A program made the position numbers and the translations under genes. Below the pieces are notes generated by a model that was not told the origin of the DNA, searched no databases, and saw only the letters and a list, made by a program, of their open reading frames with translations. DNA of 47,507 nucleotides, taken from assembly GCA_016927275.1 (NCBI GenBank), contig JAFGMW010000072.1, forward strand, positions 1 to 47,507. Reading direction: 5' to 3'. This document shows, piece after piece, positions 16,551 through 26,661 of this stretch. Origin of the DNA: Pseudomonadota bacterium. GTDB taxonomy: Bacteria; UBA10199; 2-02-FULL-44-16; JAAZCA01. The stretch's first letter is position 1, and each line of letters begins with the position of its first letter.

Positions 16551-18081
16551 TACGGCGCAGGAGCCTGGCCAGTATCGGGATCGCCCCCAGCCTTGAGATA
16601 GTCCCGCACGGGATGCGCCGGGCCAGCGAGGACAGTCCTTCGACGAGTCCCATATCGTATGGATACCACCAGAACGGTTTGCGCGAAGATCGGCACTCGT
16701 GCAGGTGCACGGGGGCGGTGAACTCCTCGATGCCGGCCGTGCCGTGGCTTCGGCCGAACCCCGAGAGCTTCACCCCACCCCAGGGCGCCCCTGCGATCGC
16801 GTGCGCAGACAGGCAGTCGTTTATCATCACGGTGCCGGCGCCGATGACGGCCGCCATCCTGCGCGCGGCCTTTTTGTCCCTGGTCCATATCGAGGCGGAG
16901 AGGCCGTAGGCGGAGTCGTTCGCCAGGCCCGCCGCCTGCATGTCGTCCGAGAACGGCATGAGCGCGAGCACCGGGCCGAACGTCTCGTCGCGCATGATGG
17001 GGAAGGAGTGGTCCACGCCGGCGATCACCGTGGGGGGCATGAAGAACCCCACGCGCGAGCGGTCCCTCTCCCCCCCGCAGAGTACGTTGGCGCCGCGGGC
17101 CCTGGCGTCGATCAGCTGCTCCTCCACGTGCTCGAGCTGCGCGAGCGTGGTCATCGGCCCCACGTCCACGTCCGGGTCCATGCCGTTGCCGAGCTTGAGG
17201 GCGAGCGCCTTGCGCACGCACAGCTCGACGAACACCTCGAAGATCGACTCGTGGACGTAGCACCGCTCGACCGAGGCGCAGGCCTGGCCCGCATTCGTGA
17301 ATGCGCCCCAGACCGCGCCGTCCGACGCGAGGTCGATGTCCGCGTCTGCTCGCACTATCATCGGGTCCTTGCCCCCCAGCTCCAGGAGGAGAGGCGTGGC
17401 GGACTCTGCTGCCTGCCTCATCGCCTCCCTGCCGACGGCGGCGCTGCCGGTGAACGCTATCTTGTCGACCCGCGCGGAGATGACGGCGCGGCCGGTCTCC
17501 GCGTCGCCGGAGAGGGTGGTGAAGAGCCCCTCCGGCAGCCCCGCTCCGGCGAACATGGCTCCCACCATCCCTCCGGCTATCGGCGCGTGCGAAGAGGGCT
17601 TGTGCACCACCGCATTGCCGGCGGCGAGCGCGGCCGCGGCCTGACCGGCCGCTATGGAGAACGGATAGTTCCACGGGGCGATGATGCCGACCACCCCGCA
17701 GGGCCTCCTTTCCACCGTTGAGCTGCGGCCCATGAGCCCCATGATGCCGATGGGGACCCGCAGATCCCGCACCGCCTTCGGAGCGGTCCTCGCGGTCTGA
17801 CGCAGGAGCTCGATGACAGGGAGCACCTCCTGGGCCATGGCCTCTGCGAGCGGCTTTCCGTTGTCGATCGTGATCGTGCGGGCGAGCTCGTCGGCGTTCT
17901 CGCCCAGCCAGCTTGCGGCCGCGACGAGAATATCGCAGCGCTCGCGCACCGGGAGACGGGCCCAGTCCTTTTGCGCGGCCCTGGCTTTCGCCACGAGGTC
18001 CTTGACCTTTGCGGGGGGCGTGATCGGCACCTTGCCGACCGTCTCGAGTGTTGCCGGATTGATGGAGACGATATCAGTCAT
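16534..18081 (-). CDS. NAD(P)-dependent aldehyde dehydrogenase
   Basis: 515 residues of the ALDH superfamily. The catalytic Cys268 is in GQACASVERC and the general base Glu234 in LELGGKDP. Other family motifs are PWNYPF, KPSSHAP, FTGSAAVG, DETFGPVLALM and PWGGVKLSGFGRSHG. It oxidises an aldehyde to the acid; the substrate is not evident. The C-terminus runs about 50 residues beyond the core, with FWWYPYD and a hydrophobic/basic tail that might touch the membrane. It is the last gene of the long minus-strand run and overlaps the 3' end of the mutase gene. Confidence 0.92.
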   Translation of the reverse strand: MTDIVSINPATLETVGKVPITPPAKVKDLVAKARAAQKDWARLPVRERCDILVAAASWLGENADELARTITIDNGKPLAEAMAQEVLPVIELLRQTARTAPKAVRDLRVPIGIMGLMGRSSTVERRPCGVVGIIAPWNYPFSIAAGQAAAALAAGNAVVHKPSSHAPIAGGMVGAMFAGAGLPEGLFTTLSGDAETGRAVISARVDKIAFTGSAAVGREAMRQAAESATPLLLELGGKDPMIVRADADIDLASDGAVWGAFTNAGQACASVERCYVHESIFEVFVELCVRKALALKLGNGMDPDVDVGPMTTLAQLEHVEEQLIDARARGANVLCGGERDRSRVGFFMPPTVIAGVDHSFPIMRDETFGPVLALMPFSDDMQAAGLANDSAYGLSASIWTRDKKAARRMAAVIGAGTVMINDCLSAHAIAGAPWGGVKLSGFGRSHGTAGIEEFTAPVHLHECRSSRKPFWWYPYDMGLVEGLSSLARRIPCGTISRLGAIPILARLLRRTRSSP

Positions 18082-18100
18082 CTACTTCGAGTTTTTACAG

Positions 18101-18128
18101 GTTACGTGTCACTGGTCACGTGTCACGG
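18101..18128 (+). repeat. Heptamer array, 4 units (GTCACGT type)
   Basis: GTTACGT, GTCACTG, GTCACGT, GTCACGG in register, between the ALDH start (18081) and the stop of the HIT gene (18132). Confidence 0.65.
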
Positions 18129-18131
18129 TTA

Positions 18132-18476
18132 TTACCCCATCTTCTCAAGGGGCCTGCCGCCGATCACATGCATGTGCAGGTGGAATATCTCCTGGCCTGC
18201 CTGGCGGTTGGTGTTGATGATGGTTCGGTAGCCGGTCTCCGCGACCCCGGTCTTTTGGGCCACTTCCTTGGCCGCCATGAGCATCTCCCCCGCGATGCCC
18301 GACTTTTCGCTCTTCACGTGGTTGAGCGTGGAGATGTGCTCGCGCGGTATGATCAGCACGTGCGTGGGGGCCACCGGGTTTACGTCCTTGAAGGCCAGCA
18401 GCGTTTCGGTCTCGAGGATCTTATCGGCCGGTATGTCTCCCTTGGCGATCTTGCAGAAGATGCATTCCTCTGACAT
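18132..18476 (-). CDS. hinT: HIT-family nucleotide hydrolase (HinT type)
   Basis: 114 residues, the normal length. The N-terminal CIFCKI motif and the histidine triad HLHMHVIGG (His99, His101, His103) identify the HinT branch, which hydrolyses purine nucleoside phosphoramidates and adenylated lysine. It is preceded by the HisA-like gene, 9 nt upstream, so the two are co-transcribed. A functional link between a nucleotide phosphoramidase and a HisA-like barrel is not established. Confidence 0.93.
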   Translation of the reverse strand: MSEECIFCKIAKGDIPADKILETETLLAFKDVNPVAPTHVLIIPREHISTLNHVKSEKSGIAGEMLMAAKEVAQKTGVAETGYRTIINTNRQAGQEIFHLHMHVIGGRPLEKMG

Positions 18477-18485
18477 GGCTGCCTC

Positions 18486-19244
18486 CTAGATGTCTGCGAG
18501 GGTCTCCTCGTTGCCGCTGCCTATGATGAGGTCGTTCACCATCACGACCGCGCTGCGGAGATCGATGCGGTCCTCGGCCAGCGCGCGGCCGAGGACTATC
18601 CCGTCCAGGCGCGGCGCGGAGAGGGCGACTATGCGCTGAACGTCGGAGAGGCTCGATATCTCCGAGGTGCAGATGATCCTCGCGGTGACGTTTTTGCAGA
18701 ACTCGAGCATGTTCCTGAAGTTCTCGTCGCCCATGGTGCCGTCCGCCCGCGTGTCCGAGTAGAGTATGTAGCGGACCCCGGCATCCAGGAACTGCCCTGC
18801 GTAGTCCATGGGCGTCTTATTGGTGACCACCGCATAGCCGGGTATCGTGACGTGGCCGCCCTTGCAGTCGATGTGCGCGCCGATCTTGTTCGGGAACTTC
18901 TCGCAGAGCTCCCTGAGGAACGCCGGCTGCTGGTACGCGATCGAGCCCTGGGCCACGAACTCCACGCCGGCGTTCACGTAGGCCTCCACCGCCTGCGGGG
19001 TCTTGAACGTGCTGTCGACGTAGGCGGCGATCTTGAGCTCGCGTATGACCTTGTTGACCAGCGCCGCGTGGGGGGCGGCCCCCACCGTGGTGGGCGCGAG
19101 GTCCACGAAATGGAGGGTTTCCGCTCCCGCGGCCTTCATCGCCGCCGCGGTGGCCATGACGTCCTCGGAGAAGAGGGCGGAGCGACCCCCCCCGGCGACC
19201 GCCACCCTGCCGTCCTTGAGATATATCTGCGGAATCAGCTGCAT
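18486..19244 (-). CDS. HisA/HisF-family TIM-barrel paralogue, first catalytic Asp replaced
   Basis: 252 residues with overall HisA architecture: IPQIYLKDGRVAVAGGG at the start, HFVDL, DGIVLGRAL near the end. The canonical HisA N-terminus is PxIDL; here residue 8 is Tyr instead of the general-base/acid Asp. The second barrel Asp (Asp126 in HIDCKGG) is kept. The usual phosphate loop GGG.R and the strand 7 SGG are also altered (CTSEIS). A complete HisA domain exists in the his operon, so this is probably not a ProFAR isomerase but a paralogue with another or no catalytic role. It is co-transcribed with hinT. Confidence 0.75.
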   Translation of the reverse strand: MQLIPQIYLKDGRVAVAGGGRSALFSEDVMATAAAMKAAGAETLHFVDLAPTTVGAAPHAALVNKVIRELKIAAYVDSTFKTPQAVEAYVNAGVEFVAQGSIAYQQPAFLRELCEKFPNKIGAHIDCKGGHVTIPGYAVVTNKTPMDYAGQFLDAGVRYILYSDTRADGTMGDENFRNMLEFCKNVTARIICTSEISSLSDVQRIVALSAPRLDGIVLGRALAEDRIDLRSAVVMVNDLIIGSGNEETLADI

Positions 19245-19309
19245 AGCCCCCCCGGGATTCGGGTCAGGATACTAGCACATGCCGCACTGTTGTGAAATGG
19301 CAATTCTGC

Positions 19310-20605
<1,296 letters not shown>

Positions 20606-20611
20606 AAGGAC

Positions 20612-20672
20612 CGTGACTCGTGACTCGTGACTCGTGACTCGTGACTCGAATCACAACTCACAACTCACAACT
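20612..20672 (-). repeat. Two adjoining heptamer arrays upstream of murA
   Basis: On the plus strand: five perfect CGTGACT units (20612-20646), then three perfect CACAACT units (20652-20672). In murA orientation the first array reads (AGTCACG)5 and ends 6 nt before the start codon, occupying the place of a ribosome-binding site. Confidence 0.85.
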
Positions 20673-20695
20673 TGTAGCGTCATGCGTAACTCATT

Positions 20696-21556
20696 TCAGA
20701 AAAGAGTCTTCCTTGCAATCACGACTCTGTCGATTCCGGCCAGGTCCTTCGCGGTCCTCACCGTGTCGTAGCGGTCGAGCCCGGTCGCCATGAAAAAGAT
20801 CGCCTCCGCCTGGCCCGCGCCGATCTCCATGAGGAGCCATCCGCCCGGGACGAGATGCCGGGGGGCATCCTCCAATATGCGGGCCACAAAATCAAGCCCG
20901 CCGGGGCCGGCCGCGAGTGCGGCCCTGGGTTCGTAGTCGCGCACGTCGCGGGGGAGCGACGGCATCTCCCCGTCCGGCACGTAGGGCGGGTTTGCTGCAA
21001 TGATGTCAAAGGGTCCCAGCCCCGCCTCCTCGATCGGCGCGAAGAGATCGCCCTGCAGGAGGCGCACCCTTTCGCCGGCAAAGCGGAGGTTCTCCCCGGC
21101 GATCGCCAGAGCGGCCGCCGATGAGTCGGAGGCCACGATCGCGGCGCCCGGGAGCTCATCCGCAAGGGCCGCCGCGATGCATCCGCTGCCTGTGCAGAGA
21201 TCCAGAACGGACGGCGGCCCCTTGAGCCCTGAGGAGATCCTGACAGCCTCATCCACCACAGTCTCGGTCTCGGGCCTGGGGATGAGCACGTCGGGCGTGA
21301 CCGCGATCTCGCGCGACCAGAACCCCTTCGATCCGGTGAGATAGGCGACCGGGCAGCAGCTCGCCCGCCTCTCGACCATGGAGTCGAACCCTGCGCGGGC
21401 GTCCGAAGGGAGCTCATCGCGCATGCGCGCGCAGAGGTCCGTGCGCCTCATGCCCATCGCGTGGGCGAGCAGCACCTCCGCATCCAGCCTCGGCGTCTCG
21501 ATACCCGCAGCTGAAAGCTTCGCTTCAGCCGATCTCAATGCCTCGTTGATATCCAT
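20696..21556 (-). CDS. prmC: Release factor glutamine methyltransferase (PrmC/HemK)
   Basis: 286 residues from ATG 21556. It methylates the GGQ glutamine of release factors with SAM, and the gene follows prfA, its substrate. Motifs: LIPRPETE, SAM-binding DLCTGSGCIAAAL, and the active-site NPPYVPD. The start codon sits at the edge of a heptamer array and has no Shine-Dalgarno. A GTG at 21616, immediately after the prfA stop, opens an in-frame 20-residue extension encoded largely by the array ([13 protein letters not shown]). Translation coupled to prfA could begin there. Confidence 0.93.
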   Translation of the reverse strand: MDINEALRSAEAKLSAAGIETPRLDAEVLLAHAMGMRRTDLCARMRDELPSDARAGFDSMVERRASCCPVAYLTGSKGFWSREIAVTPDVLIPRPETETVVDEAVRISSGLKGPPSVLDLCTGSGCIAAALADELPGAAIVASDSSAAALAIAGENLRFAGERVRLLQGDLFAPIEEAGLGPFDIIAANPPYVPDGEMPSLPRDVRDYEPRAALAAGPGGLDFVARILEDAPRHLVPGGWLLMEIGAGQAEAIFFMATGLDRYDTVRTAKDLAGIDRVVIARKTLF

Positions 21557-21602
21557 GACTCGTGACTCGTAACTCGTAACTCGTGACTCGTGACTCGTGG
21601 TC
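21554..21602 (-). repeat. Heptamer array at the prmC start
   Basis: On the plus strand: CATGACT, CGTGACT, CGTAACT, CGTAACT, CGTGACT, CGTGACT, CGTGGTC. The first unit contains the prmC ATG. In prmC orientation the array (GAGTCAC/GAGTTAC) is free of stop codons and in frame with prmC. Confidence 0.85.
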
Positions 21603-21616
21603 TGTTCACTGACCAC

Positions 21617-22693
<1,077 letters not shown>

Positions 22694-22704
22694 AGTTTTT
22701 ACCT

Positions 22705-22725
22705 GTCACGAGTCACGAGTCACGG
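22705..22725 (+). repeat. Heptamer array, 3 units (GTCACGA), between rpmE and prfA
   Basis: GTCACGA, GTCACGA, GTCACGG on the plus strand, 12 nt upstream of the prfA start. Relative to transcription the unit is in the opposite orientation to the murA and prmC arrays. Confidence 0.75.
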
Positions 22726-22733
22726 ATAAGACA

Positions 22734-22763
22734 ATGCCCACGGGCCATTGGGCCCATGGGCAT
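22734..22763 (-). promoter_or_regulatory. Strong hairpin between rpmE and prfA
   Basis: A 13-bp stem (22734-22746 with 22751-22763) with a 4-nt loop. The single C-A mismatch on the plus strand becomes a G-U pair on the minus strand, the strand transcribed here. No U-run follows, so a processing or attenuating structure is more likely than a full terminator. Confidence 0.5.
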
Positions 22764-22784
22764 ATCGGGTTTGGGTGAGCACAG

Positions 22785-23033
22785 CTACTGGTTGCCCGCC
22801 GCCTTGCTCTTCTTGGCGTCCTGGTGGGCCTGGAACTTCTCCATTCGCTTCTGGAAGCGCTCCACGCGGCCGGTGGAGTCCACCAGGCGCTGCTTGCCCG
22901 TGAAGAACGGGTGGCATTTGGAGCAGAGCTCCACGGTGAAGTCCTTGCCGAGGGTCGAGGTGGTCTTGACCACAGCCCCGCAGGTGCAGGTGATGCTGAC
23001 CTCTTCTGATTTCGGATGGATTCCTTCCTTCAT
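22785..23033 (-). CDS. rpmE: 50S ribosomal protein L31, zinc-binding type
   Basis: 82 residues from ATG 23033, preceded by AAAAGGAGAGG. Sequence begins [12 protein letters not shown]. The Zn ligands CTCG and [13 protein letters not shown] mark the C+ (zinc-containing) form. A Lys-rich C-terminal extension follows the usual end (about residue 65). It heads the prfA-prmC-murA group. The chosen start removes 12 upstream residues that do not belong to the family. Confidence 0.95.
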   Translation of the reverse strand: MKEGIHPKSEEVSITCTCGAVVKTTSTLGKDFTVELCSKCHPFFTGKQRLVDSTGRVERFQKRMEKFQAHQDAKKSKAAGNQ

Positions 23034-23105
23034 CTGCCTCTCCTTTTGAAAGAGTGGGCGACCTAACATATAAAATCGCCAGAGGCAAGGGGGAAAAACG
23101 CGATA

Positions 23106-23609
23106 TTACGCCTTGTTGGAGTGTGTCTTGGCCATCGAGGGAATGGGCCTCGAGCTCCTGGGCAGCGCCGGCCTGACCGGCAGGGACGCCCGGTGGGCCT
23201 TGGGGGTCACTTTGTTGAGGGGCTTCGAGTTGAGCGAGACGTTGCTCTGGGCCTTGGGCCTTTGGGGCTCAGCGGCTATGACCTTGTCCAGGAAGTTGAG
23301 GATCGCGCGGTCGGACGGGGCCTTGGCGTCTGCGCTGACCGGCGCGGTGCCCCGCTCCACGTGCTCGTGCAGGCTCTTCTTGTAGGGGATGCCCGGGACC
23401 TTTGCCGGCGCTGTCTTCCTGAAGTCGGCGTTGGGCGCGAACGAATCCATGTTGCGCCTGTCGACCCTGTTGAAGTCGTCGAGGGGCTTGGATGCCGCAG
23501 GTTTCTGCACCTGCGCTGCCGGGCCCTGCGAGAGCGCCCTGCGCTCGCCGTAGGAGCCGCCAACCCTGTTCTGCATCTGCGACTGGTCTCTGGTCTTTAC
23601 AAATGCCAT
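23106..23609 (-). CDS. Small basic, probably disordered protein, unknown
   Basis: 167 residues from ATG 23609, with an AGGGGGA ribosome-binding site 6 nt upstream on the minus strand. Rich in Ala, Pro, Lys, Arg and Ser with no hydrophobic core, signal peptide or membrane helix; a likely unstructured protein. One helix-like segment (SDRAILNFLDKVIAAEP, about residues 100-120) stands out. No family recognised. It lies between radA and rpmE, with 203 nt upstream containing an AT-rich patch that may be its promoter. Confidence 0.6.
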   Translation of the reverse strand: MAFVKTRDQSQMQNRVGGSYGERRALSQGPAAQVQKPAASKPLDDFNRVDRRNMDSFAPNADFRKTAPAKVPGIPYKKSLHEHVERGTAPVSADAKAPSDRAILNFLDKVIAAEPQRPKAQSNVSLNSKPLNKVTPKAHRASLPVRPALPRSSRPIPSMAKTHSNKA

Positions 23610-23812
23610 TTTAGAGTCCCCCTGATTCGGAGTCACCAACCCCTCGGCAATAGATAGTTGCAAGATCGCTGCCAAGATTCGGGAGTTTCTTATAAATGTA
23701 ACTATTTGATTTAAAAGGTTTATTGTACGGGATCCAGCTTGGGAACGGCGATCCTGGGCCGATTTCAGCCCTCATCTGGGGCCTTGAGACCCCGTTGTCC
23801 TCGGTCACATGT

Positions 23813-25162
23813 TTAAAGGAGCCTCAAACACTCGGCGACGGAGGAGGCGCCGAAGACCTCCATCTTGGACGGGAGCTTCGACTTGAGGTTGGATTTCGGC
23901 ACGATGGCGCGCCGGAATCCCAGTTTCTCCGCCTCCTTGACGCGCGCCTCAACACCCATGACCGCGCGGATCTCGCCTGCGAGCCCCACCTCGCCCACGA
24001 TCACAGTGCCGTGGTCTGCGGGTCTGTTCAAGAAGCTCGAGTTGATGGCGGAGATCACCGCCAGATCGGAGGAGGGCTCGGTGATGCGCATGCCGCCGGT
24101 GACGTTGAGGAACACATCCTGGTCGCGGAGCGTGAGCCCCTCGATCTTCTCGAGCACCGCGATCAGGAGCGCCAGCCGGCTAGTGTCTATTCCTATCGCC
24201 GTGCGGCGCGGGGTGCCGAAGCCCGAGGATGAGCAGAGCGCCTGGATCTCGAGCAAGAGCGGCCTCGAGCCCTCCAGCGACGCCGAGACCACCGAGCCCG
24301 CAGCTGCCGATGGCCTCTCGGAGAGGAATATGCCGGACGGGTCGCGCACCTCCTTGAGCCCCTGGCCGGTCATCTCGAAGACGCCGATCTCGTTTGTGCT
24401 CCCAAAGCGGTTCTTGATGGCGCGCAGTATCCGGAACGAATGGCCGCGCTCGCCCTCGAAGTAGAGCACCGTGTCCACCATGTGCTCGAGGACCTTGGGG
24501 CCGGCGATCGCGCCGTCCTTCGTCACGTGGCCGACGAGGAACGCGGCGATCCCCATCTGCTTCGCGCAGCCGAGTATCTTGGCCGCCGACTCGCGCACCT
24601 GGCCGATCGTGCCGGGCGCTGAGGCGAGGTCGGAGGTGAACATCGTCTGTATGGAGTCGATGGCCACCACCGCGGGCTTCATCTCCCTCATGTGGTCGAC
24701 TATCCGCTCCACGCAGTTCTCGGTCAGCACGGAGAGACCGCGGCCCGAGAGCTTCATCCGGTCGGCGCGCAGCTTTATCTGGGAGGCGCTCTCCTCGCCG
24801 GAGATGTAGAGGGCAGGGGCCCCTGCGGCTGCCACGCGGTCGAGGGCCTGCATGACGATCGTGGACTTGCCGATGCCCGGGTCTCCGCCGATCAGCGCCA
24901 CGCCGCCCGGTATGTACCCCGAGCCCAGCGCGCGGTCGAATTCGGCGATGCCAGTGGGCACGTGCCCGCCCTCGCCTGCGGTGATGTCGCAGAGGTCGAC
25001 CGGCCGCGCCGAATCGGGCGCATAGGCGTCCGCCTTGTGCGGCGTCTCCTCGCGCTCCTCGGCGTATGTGTTCCACTCGCCGCACTCGGGGCAGCGGCCG
25101 ATCCAGCGCGGCGACTGCGCGCCGCAGCCCTGGCATGAGAATATCGTGCGCACCCTGGCCAT
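23813..25162 (-). CDS. radA: DNA repair protein RadA
   Basis: 449 residues from ATG 25162. RadA/Sms is a RecA-like ATPase with helicase activity in recombination intermediates. An N-terminal zinc finger (Cys10, 13, 24, 27), Walker A GDPGIGKST (93-101), the diagnostic KNRFG motif and a C-terminal Lon-protease-like domain (about 280-449) are all visible. An in-frame upstream start (25198) adds 12 residues before the conserved MAR.R..F.C start, so it was not used. No good Shine-Dalgarno. Confidence 0.95.
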   Translation of the reverse strand: MARVRTIFSCQGCGAQSPRWIGRCPECGEWNTYAEEREETPHKADAYAPDSARPVDLCDITAGEGGHVPTGIAEFDRALGSGYIPGGVALIGGDPGIGKSTIVMQALDRVAAAGAPALYISGEESASQIKLRADRMKLSGRGLSVLTENCVERIVDHMREMKPAVVAIDSIQTMFTSDLASAPGTIGQVRESAAKILGCAKQMGIAAFLVGHVTKDGAIAGPKVLEHMVDTVLYFEGERGHSFRILRAIKNRFGSTNEIGVFEMTGQGLKEVRDPSGIFLSERPSAAAGSVVSASLEGSRPLLLEIQALCSSSGFGTPRRTAIGIDTSRLALLIAVLEKIEGLTLRDQDVFLNVTGGMRITEPSSDLAVISAINSSFLNRPADHGTVIVGEVGLAGEIRAVMGVEARVKEAEKLGFRRAIVPKSNLKSKLPSKMEVFGASSVAECLRLL

Positions 25163-25222
25163 GGCACATGGCCTATCAGGCGCGCGTTCACATATCAATA
25201 GCGCAGTGAATATTGAAGCGGG

Positions 25223-26581
25223 TCACATGTGCTTTGGCTTTGCGTTCCACATGAGCGTAGTGAGCAGAGCTCCTGCGGCCGCGGCCCCCGCCCAGAAGAG
25301 GATACCGCCTATCCAGCTGTATTTGTCTATCATCACGCCCGAACCCAGGCTCGACAGCGCGGCCCCCGCGTAACCGAACGTGCCTATGAAGCCGGTCGCG
25401 GTCGCCGCCGCCTTGCGGGATCCGAAGTCCAGCGCCGCCGCGCCGCTGATGAGGAACTGCGGCCCGTAGGTGAAAAAGCCGATCAACCCCAGGACTACGC
25501 TCTGCAAGATGTTCCAGCCCGGGGGCACGAAGTACATCGCCAGTATCGACAGGGCGGTGCCGATGAAGAAGATCACGGTGGCCGGGGCCCGCCGCGCCTT
25601 GAAGAGCCTGTCCGACATCCACCCGGCGAGGATCATCCCCACTATTCCGAACAGCGGGATCATGCTCGCCTCCATTGAGGCGAATTCTATCGTGCACCCC
25701 TTTTCCTCGACCAGGAATTTCGTCGCCCAGTCCAGCGTGCCGAAGCGCACTATGTAGACCGATATGTTGATGAACGAGCAGAGCCATATGTACTTGTTGA
25801 GCAGGACCTGGTGCAGAAAGATCTTTCCGAACCCCTCGTGCTCGGTCTCCTGGTCGAATTCGCGCGCGGACTCCTTGTCGACCAGCTTGTCGCGCTTGTA
25901 TTTCTCGACGTGGGGCAGCCCCATGGCCTCGGGCGTGTCGCGCAGCGCTACCACCAGCGAGACAGCGGTGACGATCCCTATCGCCGCCGGGATGTAGAAT
26001 ATCGCCCTCCATCCGAAAGAGGCTATTATGAAACCGCCGGTGAGCATTATGATCCAGGTGCCCACCTGATGGCACGTGGACCAGATGCCGAACTTGGTCC
26101 CGCGTTCGGAGATGGTGAACCAGTGGCACATCGCGCGCGCGAACGGGGGGTTGCCCATGGACTGGAACCAGCCGTTCAAGCCCCAGAAGAAGGCCAGGGC
26201 CACCAGGCTCCCGGTCACGCCCATCATGATGCAGCACAGGGATGAGAGGAAGAGGCCGACCGCTGAGAAGTACCTGAGGTTGGCCTGGTCGCCGAACACG
26301 CCGTTCACGAATTTGCCGATCGCGTAGGTGACGTAGAGGGCGCCCCCCAGGAGCCCGAGATCGGTGTTGGAATAGCCGAGCTCGGCGCTCATGGCGGGCA
26401 GGGCAGCGGAGATGTTTTTTCTGCAGAGGTAAAATACGACGTAGCCGACGAACGTCGCGATGGCCACGCGCTTTCGCCAGTGGCGGTAGAGCCGGTCGAC
26501 TTCCCCGGGATCGGAGATCGCTGGCGCTGCGGGCTGGGCCTTCAGCGCCCTCCAGATCGTTCCCGCAGCGTTTCTCTTCAT
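25223..26581 (-). CDS. MFS transporter, organophosphate:phosphate antiporter family (GlpT/UhpT/UhpC-like)
   Basis: 452 residues with about 12 membrane helices. The N-terminal region GYVVFYLCRKNISAALP is the family signature containing the substrate-binding Arg; a charged cytoplasmic loop (about 215-245) divides the two halves. The family exchanges glycerol 3-phosphate or hexose phosphates for inorganic phosphate across the inner membrane, or acts as the UhpC sensor. The substrate cannot be decided. No uhpA/uhpB or glpQ neighbours are seen. It lies between radA and the 1065-residue gene. Confidence 0.88.
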   Translation of the reverse strand: MKRNAAGTIWRALKAQPAAPAISDPGEVDRLYRHWRKRVAIATFVGYVVFYLCRKNISAALPAMSAELGYSNTDLGLLGGALYVTYAIGKFVNGVFGDQANLRYFSAVGLFLSSLCCIMMGVTGSLVALAFFWGLNGWFQSMGNPPFARAMCHWFTISERGTKFGIWSTCHQVGTWIIMLTGGFIIASFGWRAIFYIPAAIGIVTAVSLVVALRDTPEAMGLPHVEKYKRDKLVDKESAREFDQETEHEGFGKIFLHQVLLNKYIWLCSFINISVYIVRFGTLDWATKFLVEEKGCTIEFASMEASMIPLFGIVGMILAGWMSDRLFKARRAPATVIFFIGTALSILAMYFVPPGWNILQSVVLGLIGFFTYGPQFLISGAAALDFGSRKAAATATGFIGTFGYAGAALSSLGSGVMIDKYSWIGGILFWAGAAAAGALLTTLMWNAKPKHM

Positions 26582-26661
26582 AGGTGCGTCTCCACGACAA
26601 GCGGTTGAAATTTCAGGGAAAGTAAGGGGTCAGGGAGGGGATGTCAAACAAAATGAGGTGG

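Noticed and set aside
20612-20672. Heptamer arrays as CRISPR remnants or primer/adapter artefact
   Set aside because: Units are 7 nt without spacers, the arrays occur at several loci with different flanks, and several unit sequences share only the period.
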